DNA from: Ephemerocybe angulata
Lineage: Eukaryota > Basidiomycota > Agaricomycetes > Agaricales > Psathyrellaceae
Assembly (NCBI GenBank): GCA_013368325.1
Contig: JAACJK010000109.1
Coordinates: 806,001 to 870,000, forward strand
DNA length: 64,000 nt
Direction: 5' to 3'
Positions within the stretch are counted from its first letter, which is position 1; the number at the start of each line of letters is the position of its first letter. The notes beneath the pieces were generated by a model that saw nothing but the letters and a program-made list of their open reading frames with translations, ran no database searches and was not told the origin of the DNA. A program made the translations under genes and the position numbers. This document shows positions 1 through 10,964 of the stretch, one piece after another.

Positions 1-67
1 GACCAAGAGCCCTCCCGTCATCAAGGTTTACAGCGTCAACCCATACTCCCAGCAACTGAAGAAGTAG
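1..67 (+). CDS. C-terminal end of an upstream gene (partial)
   Basis: The first bases read in frame (codons from base 2) as about 21 residues with a basic end, closing with Lys-Lys and TAG at 65-67. Only this tail lies in the window, and the residues match no family I recognise. An open frame from the very edge to a stop, followed by AT-rich non-coding sequence, supports a gene end. Strand and stop are likely right; the function is unknown. Confidence 0.45.
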   Translation, partial: TKSPPVIKVYSVNPYSQQLKK

Positions 68-492
68 TCTCCTACCTCGTCTTTTAAAGTATCTATGTAC
101 TATCATCAGCCCCCTGCCCCCTTCAGTTCGAGCCATGCCAAGTCCCTTTCGTCTCTCCGTCATTATTGTATACTGACACTCTATATCGGATTACCCACCA
201 CGCTACCTCACTCCGTGGTTTTGTCGTATTTGTATGGATATGCCCCTCTTCCTCAAGTGTTTCGTGAATCAATTGGATTTCATTCGTCATGTCATGATTC
301 TAATGCCAAAGCCACAATTGAAGATGCGAACTAACTACATGGTATGGGAGCCGTATAGGCCGCTACTAATAAAGTAATGCTGGAAGTAGGGAAAGCATAA
401 GGAGTGCTCGGAATGGACATAATAGCAAGCGTAACAGTCATGAAATGCGTTTTGGTGCTAGCATGTGTCCAATTCAGAAACTAGGATCTCGA
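68..492. other. Intergenic, convergent 3' flanks
   Basis: Sequence between the tail of the upstream plus-strand gene and the stop of the minus-strand BTB gene. A small ORF at 95-334 has no splice context or domain. I see nothing beyond presumed 3' untranslated and terminator sequence, including an AATAAAG-like stretch near 368. Confidence 0.5.
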
Positions 493-2209
493 TCATATCC
501 AACCTGAAGGTGCAGGCTTTCCAGGCCGCGGCACACTCGCGTTCCTACGATGGGAAGGTCCCTCCCAAGAGGGTGGGGTGGGTGGCAGACGCACCCCAGG
601 TGTTCCAGGCGCAGGATCCGACATAGCATTATCCTTATGCTCCCTGGTCGAGTTCGAAGAGCTCCCCCTGATCAGTTCAGGTACAGGGAGCGAGGCTACG
701 CTGGACCGGTTATCCGTCTCGACACGCTCAAGCAATGTGTGTAACGTGTACACAGACGCACGAAGGGACTGGATTGAAGTGGAAGAGGGTACGCTCCCGC
801 TGTTTCCACGTGCATGCGTTTTGGGAGCGTGCCGCATGCGTATCATTTCGTCCACGCACATCCTGTGCAGCGCATCGAGGCCGAGGAACGCTGCCTCGTC
901 CCGCAATTCGATGAGGCTCTCGAGACGCGCAGCTTGGGACGATGTTTGGTAGAGGACGGCGCGTGGAATGACTTCCGGGTTCTCCGGCGTTGAAGGGCTC
1001 GAGCGGAGGTAAGATAGGATATGGGCGTACCTAGATTTTAAATCAAGATGGGAAATGGTGGAGCATCGATAAGTTTTGGGGTTCTTACTTGGAACAATAA
1101 AACATAATGGCGACTTACGGAGCACTGGGTCTGTCCAAGAAAAGATGGAGATTGTAGGATGTTTGGGGTAGGAGACCCTGTGATGCAAGGTGCTTGCGGT
1201 AGATTGCCATATCGTCGCTGTCATCCTCCGGATTAGAGTAGACAGAGGATGTCGCCGAGTCTGCTCGGTGGCGGGCGATAAGGTTGTTGACATATTTCGA
1301 GAGGTACGAAGGCCTGGATGCAACTGTTGCGAGACTTGTGCGATATGTAGTGGTGCATGTTTCCAATGTCACGATGACACGCTCTGGGTCGACCGGAAAT
1401 GCAGGGAGCTCCGACACAACAATCGGTCTGAACGGAGGGGGTGGCGATGGTGGCACGCTGGAAGGCAGTGGAGGTACAATTTCCCGGTCTTCGGAACTGG
1501 GCACGGAGCGTATCTTGAGCGACGGTCGCAGAGACGGCGAACGCGGGACGGGTACAGGGCTAGGTGTGGGTGTAAATGCCGGAATCGCTGCGGGTATGTG
1601 GGGTGTGCGTGGCTTGCTGCTCCCGGAGCTGCTCCTCGAAAGCATGTTCTCCTCGTCGGATTCAGGGCATGGTAGAGGAGGTAATGGAGGGCTCCGCAAG
1701 GGCGACCCCACCGACTCTGTCGACGGCCCTCCCAGAGATCTTGAAATCGTATGCTTCTTCTTCTTGGGCTTGAGGGAAAGTGTTTTCTGGGACAAGTTCA
1801 AGTCACCCTGCTTGGATTCGAGATTTGCTCGAGAGGCAATTTCGCGCAGTGCCTCGTCGGGTGTCCTCACAACAGTGGCGCCAGCGCCGAGAACTCCAGA
1901 TCTCTGCTGGGTCAGAGAGTCTATCCCACGAACGAACTTGGGTTCCGAGATGCGAACAGGCTTGGGGGCGGCATAGGGACTCGAGGAGGTGGTCCCAGAA
2001 GTGGGTAGCTGGTTTGTGCTGCGAGAAAGCCAGTGCATTGTGGTGGATAAAGAGGGTCTTTTCGCGCCAGGCGAAGACGAAGAAGGCGAAGAGGGTGCAG
2101 AGACGATAGTGGCTTGTGACGACGGGCGGTCGTAGTCCCTCGCAGAAGATATAGAGGCGACGGATGCGCTCGGAGTGTGTGAAGGTCGTGGCTTTGTTGA
2201 GGAGAGCAT
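493..2209 (-). CDS. BTB/POZ-like domain protein with long Ser/Pro-rich N-terminus
   Basis: Two exons, 2209-1119 and 1030-493, give 542 residues. The intron has donor GTAAGT and acceptor CTAG. The first ~260 residues are Ser/Pro-rich with poly-Pro runs, followed by a BTB-like fold: a strand-rich start (VIVTLETC), 'LSKYVNNLI', then after the intron the typical fungal BTB end 'AHILSYLRS' and 'EAAFLGLDALHRMC'. The intron splits the BTB core, as in many agaricomycete BTB genes. The ATG at 2209 has a good context (ATCATG). The C-terminus is again low-complexity. Basidiomycetes carry many such BTB proteins; targets are unknown, and Cullin-3 adaptor or transcriptional roles are only family-level guesses. 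It is divergent from the RNase P/MRP subunit gene, 158 bases away. Confidence 0.75.
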
Positions 2210-2367
2210 GATGGTGATCGCAGAGTACAAAGGCCACAATGTCCTGAGGCAAGGTCAATAAAGCCTCGACCAGAACAATAACATTCCAACACTTGCCTTT
2301 TGGGGAAACTGTGCCTATTATTCTGGACGCGTCAAGTCACGTGGGAGGCCTCTTTCTCCCTCTGGCC
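2210..2367. promoter_or_regulatory. Short bidirectional promoter, BTB gene / RNase P-MRP subunit
   Basis: Only 158 bases separate the two divergent ATGs, so both promoters must overlap here. No clear TATA box is visible. Confidence 0.5.
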
Positions 2368-2976
2368 ATGGACCCGACTACAAGATTCCAGCAGGCGGTC
2401 CCCTATCTGCTCCTTCCCGTCTCAGAGCCTTTGTCTGCTCTCCACGCAACGAGACGTCGCCTGCACTATTCGCCTTGTCCCGACGATCCGAATGTCTGTG
2501 CCGCCTGCGGGTCCTGTCTTCACACCGGCACCACCCAATATCGCGTCGCCCGCTCGAAATCAAAAAAGTCTCGTGTCGCCCAAACGACCTGCCTGGCCTG
2601 TGACCATGTTCGAATCACTCCGCTAGCACTGTATTCCTCGACCACGACCAAGACTTCCGTTTTCCATATTCCATCTGCGGGCCCAGATGCTCGGGACGGG
2701 ATTGCGTCGAATGCAGTTGCGTCCATGCAGCCTCCACCATTGCTGCCTGCCGCACGCCTAGATAATCCGCGCGATAGTAGCGAGCGTCCAACGGCGTCTT
2801 CATCAACCCTTCAAACACCTCGAAGCGGCGCAGCTGGTAAGATAACACAGACACGGCAGAAAAAGAAGACAGGATTGCAGGCCATGTTGGCACGGAACCG
2901 CGAACAGGAGCAGGAAAGGGCGAAGAGTCAAACGAAACACGAGGGAGGCCTCTCTGCATTCCTTGACGGACTTTGA
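2368..2976 (+). CDS. RNase P / RNase MRP zinc-ribbon subunit (Rpr2/Snm1-like)
   Basis: Single-exon, 202 residues from the ATG at 2368. A helical N-terminal part (residues ~5-35) precedes a zinc ribbon: CAACGSC near residue 49 and CLACDHV about 35 residues later, giving paired CxxC motifs separated by a basic loop. This is the layout of the Rpr2/Snm1/Rpp21 family, protein subunits of RNase P (tRNA 5' maturation) and RNase MRP (rRNA processing) in nucleus and nucleolus. The C-terminal half is basic and low-complexity (QKKKTGLQ, then a Glu/Gln/Arg run), as in fungal Snm1. I cannot decide between Rpr2 and Snm1 by eye. No intron is needed. Confidence 0.65.
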   Translation: MDPTTRFQQAVPYLLLPVSEPLSALHATRRRLHYSPCPDDPNVCAACGSCLHTGTTQYRVARSKSKKSRVAQTTCLACDHVRITPLALYSSTTTKTSVFHIPSAGPDARDGIASNAVASMQPPPLLPAARLDNPRDSSERPTASSSTLQTPRSGAAGKITQTRQKKKTGLQAMLARNREQEQERAKSQTKHEGGLSAFLDGL

Positions 2977-3049
2977 GCAAATGTGAAACGTACGCTCTAG
3001 AAACTGTCATTAATATCATGTACATAAAAGGGCTTGCCAGCAGTCCCGT

Positions 3050-3385
3050 TCATATTTTGGGTGCCCAGAGGTCATACAGCTCCTTGTCGGCTGGATCAAA
3101 GCATGTTAGCAGGGACGGGTCGGAGCGAACGACGGCCTGGCGCGTAGGTGTTGAGGTGTTCGACGCGAATATGTTGCGATAAGGCCTCGAGGCATCTAAG
3201 CGAATGTTACTGCTGGGGGTCCTGATGCTCGACGACTGCGAGAAGGTTGTAGTGGGCGAGTCATTAAGGTTAGGTGTCTGTGAAGTTACTGGGGTTAGAG
3301 GCACGGGATGGAGATGAAATAAAAGACGTACACCTCCACGAGGGGGAGTACTAGAGCCGATTGTAGACTCATTGTGCGTCGACAT
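3050..3385 (-). CDS. Short conserved-looking protein of unknown function
   Basis: Start chosen at 3385 because of a strong context (GCCACCATG); an upstream in-frame ATG at 3514 would lengthen it by 43 residues but reads poorly. A 45-base stretch, 3333-3289, with GT and CCAG ends can be removed without changing frame, giving 96 residues; unspliced it is 111. The product is Ser/Thr-rich and ends in a distinct acidic-aromatic stretch, 'CFDPADKELYDLWAP', which looks like a conserved motif. I do not recognise the family. It is divergent from VID27, with 198 bases between the starts. Confidence 0.5.
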   Translation of the reverse strand: MSTHNESTIGSSTPPRGGVRLLFHLHPVPLTPVTSQTPNLNDSPTTTFSQSSSIRTPSSNIRLDASRPYRNIFASNTSTPTRQAVVRSDPSLLTCFDPADKELYDLWAPKI

Positions 3386-3583
3386 GGTGGCCGTAGCGTA
3401 ATAACGATGCAGTTCCAAGCAACGCCGGACTCGGACGCGGGTTGATTGAGGGCGTGATGTGACCGAGAATCGTGATCTGCAGTCACAGGCTGCCTTGAAG
3501 TCAGAAGACCTCATTAGCTCTGTTGAAGGCGCTTGTCGTGCTTTAACCGTAGCCGCGTCGAGCTAGTCCCTCTCGCTTCCACC

Positions 3584-6478
3584 ATGAACATTTTCAGGAG
3601 CAGTGCGTATTTGTCTTCTTCCCAACAAGTCCTCAGATTGACGAGCATCGATCATACAAATAGTCATCGGCAAAGTCTGGCGTTCGTACCATCTCTCGAC
3701 CGACCTATAGCAGTGGAGTTGACAATTCCAATTCGCTTATCACAGAGGACCCAAATGCTGCTGAGGTTGTCAAGATATCGTCAGGTACTTCAAACTCTCC
3801 GATCGTCATACTTCGATGCATTAACATTGCCCAGGTCAACTCTTCTTGACTCGCGCTGGTATCCTTCGTAGCAACAGAGAATGCATGTATGTAAAAGCTT
3901 CCAGTTGCGCACCTCCTCCAGCTCACACTTTAAAGCTACAATGAGGCCATGGCGACCATTCGACGCATCCCCCAGATGGACCATAACTTCCAACTCGTTA
4001 TCACTCGTGTTTACGAAGATGAAGATCAAGGCCTCTTGGCAGAGGATGACGAGAGTGCGTGCACTCGCCACCGTGGAACCTTGAATTGTGTACTAACACA
4101 GCACCTACCAACAGCCGACGAAGAGCGCGTTTTCTTGGTCGGTGAAGAGTTGGACTTCAGGCCAGGAGAGACCGATGGCGAACCAACGTTCATCTGGAGA
4201 GACCTCCAAGGAGACGTAGACGAGCTGTTCGAATTCGTCTGCCCAGACACAAACGCCCCAACGAGAGCCTTCTTCGAGACTTGCATGTATCGCGCCATGT
4301 TTGAGCGCAAATACAAGCGCAGCGCTGATATGGCATCGGAGGCTGCCCTTGACGAATTTGTTTACAAGTGCGTTTGGACCATCGTTTCCATGGGGCCCTT
4401 GTTCTAATCCGTATATAGACCTCCCCCTCCTAAAGCCGCCACACCTCAAATCTCGAGCCGGAAAGCCTCACCGTCAACGAGCAAGATCTCTTCAGCACCC
4501 GTGCCTTCCCCACAGGAACCCCAGGCTGAACCCGAACCAATCGCCGAAGAAACGGCCATGTCTGTTGAACCTTCCGCTCCCCGCGAATCTCTGGGCCTCA
4601 CACCAACACCCCTTCCCAATGCTGAAACGATACACTCTGTCGAAGCGGGGCTTTACCATTGGAATGCCGACATCGAAGAGTTCGACCACTCGGGCATTGT
4701 TACTGCCCAGATCGTGCGAGGGGGCTCTGGGTACGACTATTACCTCTCTGCAGCAACTTCGGATGGTCATCTCCTCTTGCACAAAATCGGGAGCGAGCTG
4801 AACCAACGGTGTTCGAAGAAGATGAGGACCCTTACATGGAATCACATGGGGGACAATGGTGTTGGGCACAGTTGGCTGTTCAGATTTGAGAATGATGAGG
4901 ACTACCAAGCGTTTATAAGCACCTTCATGAGTTGCCTCTGGGAGACTACGAACCAAACATCGTGGGCCAAGATCAAGGTGCATGTCGTGCAGTTACTTCT
5001 ATACCTCAGGGTGCTGACTCCTTGTTCAGGCTGACGAACAAGACTATGTCATGCGATCTGCGAATGACGAAGACGTTGAGATGAAGGATGTGGAGGATTC
5101 TGACGAAGATGAAGACGCCGTCCAGTCAGCCTTGGACCCAGATGAAGGTACGTCGCAGGTCGATATTCAAAACGTAATTCTTTTCTGAACTGGGTTACAG
5201 AGCCAAGCGATGACGAGGAAGAGGACGAAGAACCTGCTTCGGAAGACGAGGACGACCTGAAGCAGCCTCCTGGTGCTAAGGGTGATCGCAACTCCCAATT
5301 AACTGTGGGGTACAAGGGAGACAGGTCTTATGTCGTACGAGGGAACAACATCGGGGTCTTCAGCCACGACCACAAGAACAGCATCAAGTACTATGCGACC
5401 ATTAGCAACATTGCCACACCAAAGGGCAAGGGGTTCAAGCCTCGGCATGTGATGCTTCACGACCAGGATAGCAAGATGATCCTCATGAACCCTCAAGATC
5501 CCAACTCGCTGTACAGCATGGATATCGAGCGAGGGAAAGTAGTGGAGGAGTGGAAGGTGCACGACGACATCCCTGTTCTGAACATCGCACCCGAGAACAA
5601 GTTTGCGCCAACAACCCTTGAGAAGACCCTAGTTGGCACTTCTGGCAACGCTCTCTTCCGGATCGACCCTCGTGTCTCTGGTGCCAAGCTCGTGGACAGC
5701 CAATACAAGCAGTATGTGAGCAAGAACAAGTTCTCGGGGGTGGTTACAACCGCTAGTGGAAAGCTTGCTGTTGCGAGCGAGAAGGGTGATATCCGACTGT
5801 TCGACTCCATTGGGAAGAACGCGAAGACTGCGCTGCCTCCTCTCGGTGACCCTATCATCGGTATAGACGTAACTGCGGACGGCCGATGGATTGTGGCCAC
5901 CACCAAGACCTACCTGCTCCTCATCGACACGCTCATTGGAGAGGGTCGGTATAGTGGGCAGCTTGGGTTCGATAGGAGCTTCCCTGCGAACGCGAAGCCC
6001 CTGCCAAAGAGGCTCCAACTGAAGCCTGAGCATGTTGCGTTTATGGGGAATAACGTGTCGTTTACGGTTGCGAAGTAAGTGATTTAGGGATGTCGTAAAA
6101 AGCGGGGTCTGATACTTTTGACTATTAGATTCAATCAGGGAGAAGGGCAGACGGAGAATGCTATCGTGACGTCCACCGGACCGTTCGTGATCGCTTGGGA
6201 CTTTGGGAAGGTGAAGAAAGGCTTTAACGATAAGTACGAGATCAAGAAGTACGAAGACCACGTTGTGCAAGATAACTTTAAGTTTGGGGACGATAAGGAA
6301 ATTGTGAGTGTACTCTGCTTGATGAGTTTAGGCAGTACTGACCTTGCTGTAGATCGTGGCATTGGACAACAACGTACTTGCAATCAACAAGAAGAATCTG
6401 AAGAGGCCAACGCGTCAGTCACTGGCACCACCGACAGCGGGTTACAGCAGGTCAAACATCGTCAACTCGCCGTATTGA
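3584..6478 (+). CDS. VID27: VID27-like protein (vacuolar import and degradation)
   Basis: Eleven exons: 3584-3602, 3664-3681, 3746-3784, 3835-3886, 3936-4054, 4115-4367, 4419-4977, 5030-5147, 5201-6074, 6129-6303, 6353-6478. They sum to 783 residues, close to the yeast protein (about 780). The N-terminus MNIFRSIIGKVW and 'DPNAAEVVKISSG' match the family, as do 'FQLVITRVYED', 'GEPTFIWRDLQGDVDELFEF' and 'AFFETCMYRAMFERKYKR'. An acidic Glu/Asp stretch (about residues 375-425) precedes the C-terminal WD40-like Vid27 domain ('VMLHDQDSKMILMNPQDPN' through 'FVIAWDFGKVKKG'). VID27 is a soluble protein linked to vacuolar import and degradation; its molecular role is poorly defined. Exon 2 is only 18 nt, so the true start is easy to miss. 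Confidence 0.92.
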
Positions 6479-6670
6479 GATGTAATTAGTAGTAGTACAG
6501 AGAGCAGCACTTCATTCCGGTATGCAATCAGTTCGTCCCTACAATATGTATCCTATTAGTCCTTGGGTAACTTCATTAAAGCATGGATATATGAAACAAT
6601 TCAAGAAAAGTCCTTGTGTCTAAGGTATTGTTCAGTCGACCTTGATGCGCTTGTGGGGGTAAGCGCCGAG

Positions 6671-7343
6671 TCATGATTCTGGGGTTTCAGACGCGGGGCT
6701 TTTGTGCATGTCTTGTGGCGTGCTTAATGAGGAGGATTTATAATAATGGGCGTCCCGGTGGTCGACGTATCGGCCAATACCAAGATGCCATGCTATCCGG
6801 GGAATCATGAGCGTGAAGCCCAACAGGACGGTCGTCCATAGCATCGGACTCCACTCCCAAAAGGCCCACCGCTCCTCGCCGAGGGCCCAAAAAGTGACAT
6901 AGAGGTGGAAGATATCCCCCAGCAGCAGGGGCGTCAGGAGGGCGAAGACGAGTTTTTCCTGCAGTGCGGGGTTGCCGTGGAGGTGCTTGCGGACTGCGGT
7001 CAGCACAAAGGCGTTGATGATCCCGAGCAGGGCACAGACGTGCGCTAGCTGCAGGGTGGTCACTAGCGTCGGTCGGGGGAGGACCTCGAAGGGCGTCGAT
7101 CCTGGAGGCCACGGTGCCTGCGCGTTATGTGCCTGGGGGAGCGTCAGAGAAGGCGCCGGGGAATTAAGGCGGTAGGCGTACTGTTGTTGGATCGCTGGCG
7201 ACGACACGGTAAGCAAAGGCGCTCGACAGAAAGTAATAGACAACGTACGCGCATGCTCCCAGAAAGCCTATGATAGTGAGGAAGGGTTCATAGGCAGCAA
7301 AACAGAAATAGTAAAAGTCGGGGATGGCAGAGGAGGGCGACAT
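6671..7343 (-). CDS. Four-span membrane protein, DUF7704-like
   Basis: Three exons: 7343-7249, 7194-7182 (13 nt) and 7132-6671, giving 189 residues. Introns use GTACGT..CCAG and GTACGC..CCAG. Without the 13-nt exon the two long exons cannot be joined in frame. The protein starts 'MSPSSAIPDFYYFCFAAYEP', has a first membrane span, then 'HNAQAPWPPG', a span around 'LAHVCALLGIINAFVL', 'EKLVFALLTPLLLGDIFHLY', 'FWEWSPMLWTTV' and 'LMIPRIAWHLGIGRYV'. This layout fits a fungal integral membrane family of unknown function. No catalytic residues are evident. Confidence 0.75.
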
Positions 7344-9575
7344 GGGACTGGGGACGAATTGATTGGCGGCGCCGAGAAATGGGTATTAGCTTTAAGTACT
7401 TAGTCACGCGGCTGCCAAGCGCCGGCCCTGAACGTAAGCGTATATAAATGTCGCCCACGGCGTTTTTCTGGTTCTTCATCTTACACACGGCCTCTCAACC
7501 AAGGTGTGCCTGCGCGACCCTCCGCGGGCTCTGCCTAATGGAAAGGACCAAGAGCAGTATACTGCAGATTATAATGCTCCTCTCGATGTATTGCACCGGG
7601 GGGTAAGCTTCGCTTCTCGCAGACATTCCTCTACTTTGCAATACAAAAATTTTCACATACACCCACTGTCCACCCACCTCAGCCACCGCAGCGGATTCGC
7701 CTCCGAGTCCGAGTACATCACCCAGCTTCGGATCCGCACAGTTCTAAAGCTCTTCTATCGCCGCCTTTCTGACTGTGGCCCTCTGCCTCCCTCTCCTCGT
7801 CGCCGCGACCCGCTGACCACCATCTGGCATCGCGGCGTTGCCCGCGTCGGCGAGCAAGAAGTTTTCGTGCGCTTGCGGACCCACTATTCATTTGTGCACG
7901 TCTCGAGACGTCTCGTGTCGAGCTCCAAATGAACACCCTTTATTGAATCAACCTGCATTACGAATCGTCCAACTATAGAGCGCAACAGAACGGAAATTGA
8001 CGTCTGGCACGCCCGTCGCAGCACAGTCTCCGCTCAGCCCCCATCGGCCATGGCAAACCCCGTACCCCAGTCGATATCGCACTAGCATCTAATTCTCCGT
8101 TGGCAAAGGTGCTAAGCCCTCTTTCTGGACTGTGAGCTTCCCTGACGCCGCATTCTAGGTTCTCCCACCAAGGCTAACAAGGTCCATACAAGGCCTATCC
8201 GGACGTTGTGCGGGGATGGGGAGGACCATCATCGACTTTTCGGGCACTACTCAAGGCACATACCTAGAAGAAGGTTTAATTTTCGGCGTGATGGTGCGGC
8301 TCTGAGCATACGTGTGTGTCCTGTACACGGATGACGTTGACATTCGGCGACTGGTGCGTCTGCGCTTCTGGCATAATATGCCGTATGCCTCTTGTACGCT
8401 CCTTCTTATCTCCCATTCTTGTCAGCTGACAGATCCTCGCTCTCTCTTTCCAAGGCTTTCCCCGCAGCCGCATAGAGTCGCATCTATCGCAACGGGCAGC
8501 TGTCGCCGTTCTCCCCAGCTTGTTGTTCGAAACAATCCAACAACGCCGAATACAACGGTCCCTGTCACAGTCGTCTAGGGTGGAAAGGAAGGGCCTTGGA
8601 AGGAGCAGTATATCGACTAGGTCTCGGGCTCAGGCAACTATGCCGTATTCTGTACGTGTCGCTAGCTATCTCTACGTACCTTACAGCTTCCCCAGTCGAA
8701 GTATTGCCACAGCCCGGCACCACCCTGGACCTAACCCCCGCTACGTCAAGGTGAAGCCAATACCACGTCGAATTTCCTACTGTTACAGGCCAACCAACCC
8801 CTTCCACTCTTCTTCAGAAATGCACTCGTCGCCTGTTCCAGGGTAACATACCATGGTAGTCCTACTTCCTCGACCGAGCCGAGGCCCTCAGGAGTCAGCG
8901 AAGGCTAAGGTTAAGCTTTTCTATGGCGGTGGCGGAGCTACATCCACTTGGAAGCCGTGAATCGCTGGAAATTTCCGGTCTTTTGAGGTAAGAAATTGCC
9001 TCGCATTCGAGTACGTTCCATGTTGTTTTCCCTGCCGTAGCGTGTGGCAGAGTAAAACTCGCCCATTCAACCACTACCACATAATATTGCAAACCCGATC
9101 TACAGCCTAGCCAACGCGATGTGAGTACACCACCCTTCTAATGGTATGCAGAGCGTCCTAGCACTGTTGTGGGCGCTCGTGCTTCTCGAAGGCGACTCGA
9201 GGGCATCGACCCAATGCCGCTATGGACCTCGCGTGACGTCATCAAAATCAGGGTGATCCGTTTGGGCGCCTTTCTATTTGGAGAGAAGCCATTTCCAAGT
9301 TGAGAACGAGGGCGGTGGCGAGTGTCAGGCTGGGTTCAAGGCAATACTCGGAAGGACCATAATGCACTGTAGATCTAAGGGTGGTGAGCTTGGCTTCAGG
9401 CCTGCTTGCGAGGTGTGTTCTTTCTTGGCTCCCTTGCTGCCAGAAGCTGGTAATCGTGGAAGGTATGTTGGTGAAGTTGTTTGACATGTCTCCGGCTTCT
9501 TAGGGAAAACAATCACGAAGGCCGAGAGCTTTTTAAACACTCATTGGTCCTTTCAGCAGTTTCATCTGTAGCGGA
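7344..9575. other. Gene-poor 2.2-kb region with weak coding signal
   Basis: No convincing gene. A TATA box at 7441-7448 and an ATG at 7538 suggest transcription to the right, and 7601-7606 (GGGTAAGC) could be a donor. Downstream, 7683-7806 reads as a Ser/Pro stretch, then a TAA, then a hydrophobic run (AAFLTVALCLPLLVAA) in the same frame, as if a C-terminal membrane or GPI-type end had been broken. From 7930 to 9570 only short ORFs with no domain are seen. It may be a decayed gene, a long 5' leader of the next gene, or non-coding transcription. Confidence 0.4.
7441..7448 (+). promoter_or_regulatory. TATA box (TATATAAA)
   Basis: A good TATA match about 97 bases before the ATG at 7538. The gene it would serve is not clear. 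Confidence 0.4.
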
Positions 9576-10964
9576 ATGCCTCCCTTCTATCTCAGACTGC
9601 AACGTGATATCTCACCACTCGTCCTGGATCCGAACGACGGGGAAGATGACCTCGACATGTACGCGCCAGAACAAACCCGCATAGAGTATCAAAACATTGA
9701 AAGGCGCGATCGTCAAGAGGAGAGCTCAGAAGATGAAAGCACCAAGAAAGTGACCAAGAAAATATCTGGTGCACGCCTGAGCCAAAAGCTGACACCAGAC
9801 GAGAAGCTGAAAGTGCGAATCTGCGAGTATGTTTCCTAGTATTCAAGTATCGGCCAATGTGGCGACCAATATGCTGACGGAGAAATGCCCACCACCCAGT
9901 CTTCTTGCTACAGCCACCTCTGAGCTAATCAATGTGACGAATACTGTGATCTTAGAGCCTGGAGAGATAGTCGAGGTTCCCGTAAGCCAGAGAACTGTAT
10001 CTTTTGCTCCTTTACGACCCTGACCGTGGTCTTGTTATCTGTGATCATAGAGAAATAGGCTGAAGCCTCTAACAAGATACATAGGCCCGAGTAATATCGG
10101 GGAAATAATGTACGAGGACATGGCCGTCACCGAAAGAAACTGGGAGAAGCTGTGCGCGTACGCGACAGCCCTCGTTGAATGGGTCGAGGCAACCCGAACC
10201 TCAACTCTGTTCCCCATGCTCAAGGCCAAGCAGAAGCTCGAATCTCAGTCTGGCGAGGAAGGGTCAGAGCTAGAACCCAAAACGGAAGAGAGCTCCCCCG
10301 AGGCTGAGAATGAGGTCAGGGGCAGAAGAAACTACGCCCTCTCCCTCATCAAAACGGACGAGGAAAAGTCTGAATATTTGGCCAATGAGGTTGGCAGGCT
10401 TGGTCGCAAAATTGAAATGCTTCATATTCGTCAGGTAGCATATGCTCGGAAATCGGAGAACCTTGCTCGCAAATGGGTGCGCCTCGGGATCGATCAGGAG
10501 CTGACGGCGCTTAAGAAATGCTCGGTAGGCGGTACCGACTATGTGCGACAGCGCGAGGTGAGCAAACATTCCAATCTTCTCCCGTCTACATACATCCATG
10601 CATCCTACTCTGGTATCCGAGTAGCCGCTACGAAGGTCGGAGATGTGACACTAATACATGACATCCAAACGTACACTGACTGACTGGAAACGGCCTTTCA
10701 AATCTTACCTAGATCAACGCAAGCGCCCTCGCCACGATCAAAGCCACGCACGCCTTACAATCCGCCGCACTCGAAGAGTTAAAACCCAAAGCGGTACCGC
10801 CGCAGCGTATAGTCGAAGAGATGGAACAGTGGAAAGAAATTTGCGCCAGCCAGCGGAAGGTTGTCTTCGGAGAAGTCGTGGATAAGCTTGAAGCCCTCTT
10901 GGGCCCTACCCAAGCTATTTTAAAGAATCTCAATAGGCTAGCGACGGCAGCGGATGACTATTAA
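9576..10964 (+). CDS. Coiled-coil protein of unknown function
   Basis: Four exons: 9576-9826, 9900-9981, 10051-10557, 10713-10964; 363 residues with all junctions in frame. The N-terminal ~85 residues are acidic and charged, then comes 'LSQKLTPDEKLKVRICDLLA', a middle helical part ('YEDMAVTERNWEKLCAYAT'), an acidic insert of Glu/Ser, and a long heptad-rich helical C-terminal half ('EYLANEVGRLGRKIEMLHIR', 'VEEMEQWKEICASQRKVVFG'). No catalytic motif is seen. Size and helix content would suit a structural subunit of a kinetochore or augmin-type complex, but I do not recognise the family and assign no function. Upstream of the ATG there is no clear TATA box. Confidence 0.65.

Noticed and set aside
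1284..1976. 230-residue plus-strand ORF, Gly/Ser-rich
   Set aside because: It is the antisense shadow of the Pro/Ser-rich part of the BTB gene, whose minus-strand frame carries the recognisable domain and a good intron.
5629..6270. 213-residue minus-strand ORF
   Set aside because: Antisense to the conserved Vid27 WD-like domain.
6671..7343. Apparent frameshift between the first and second halves of the DUF7704-like gene
   Set aside because: Two ordinary introns around a 13-nt exon (7182-7194) restore the frame and give the expected sequence.
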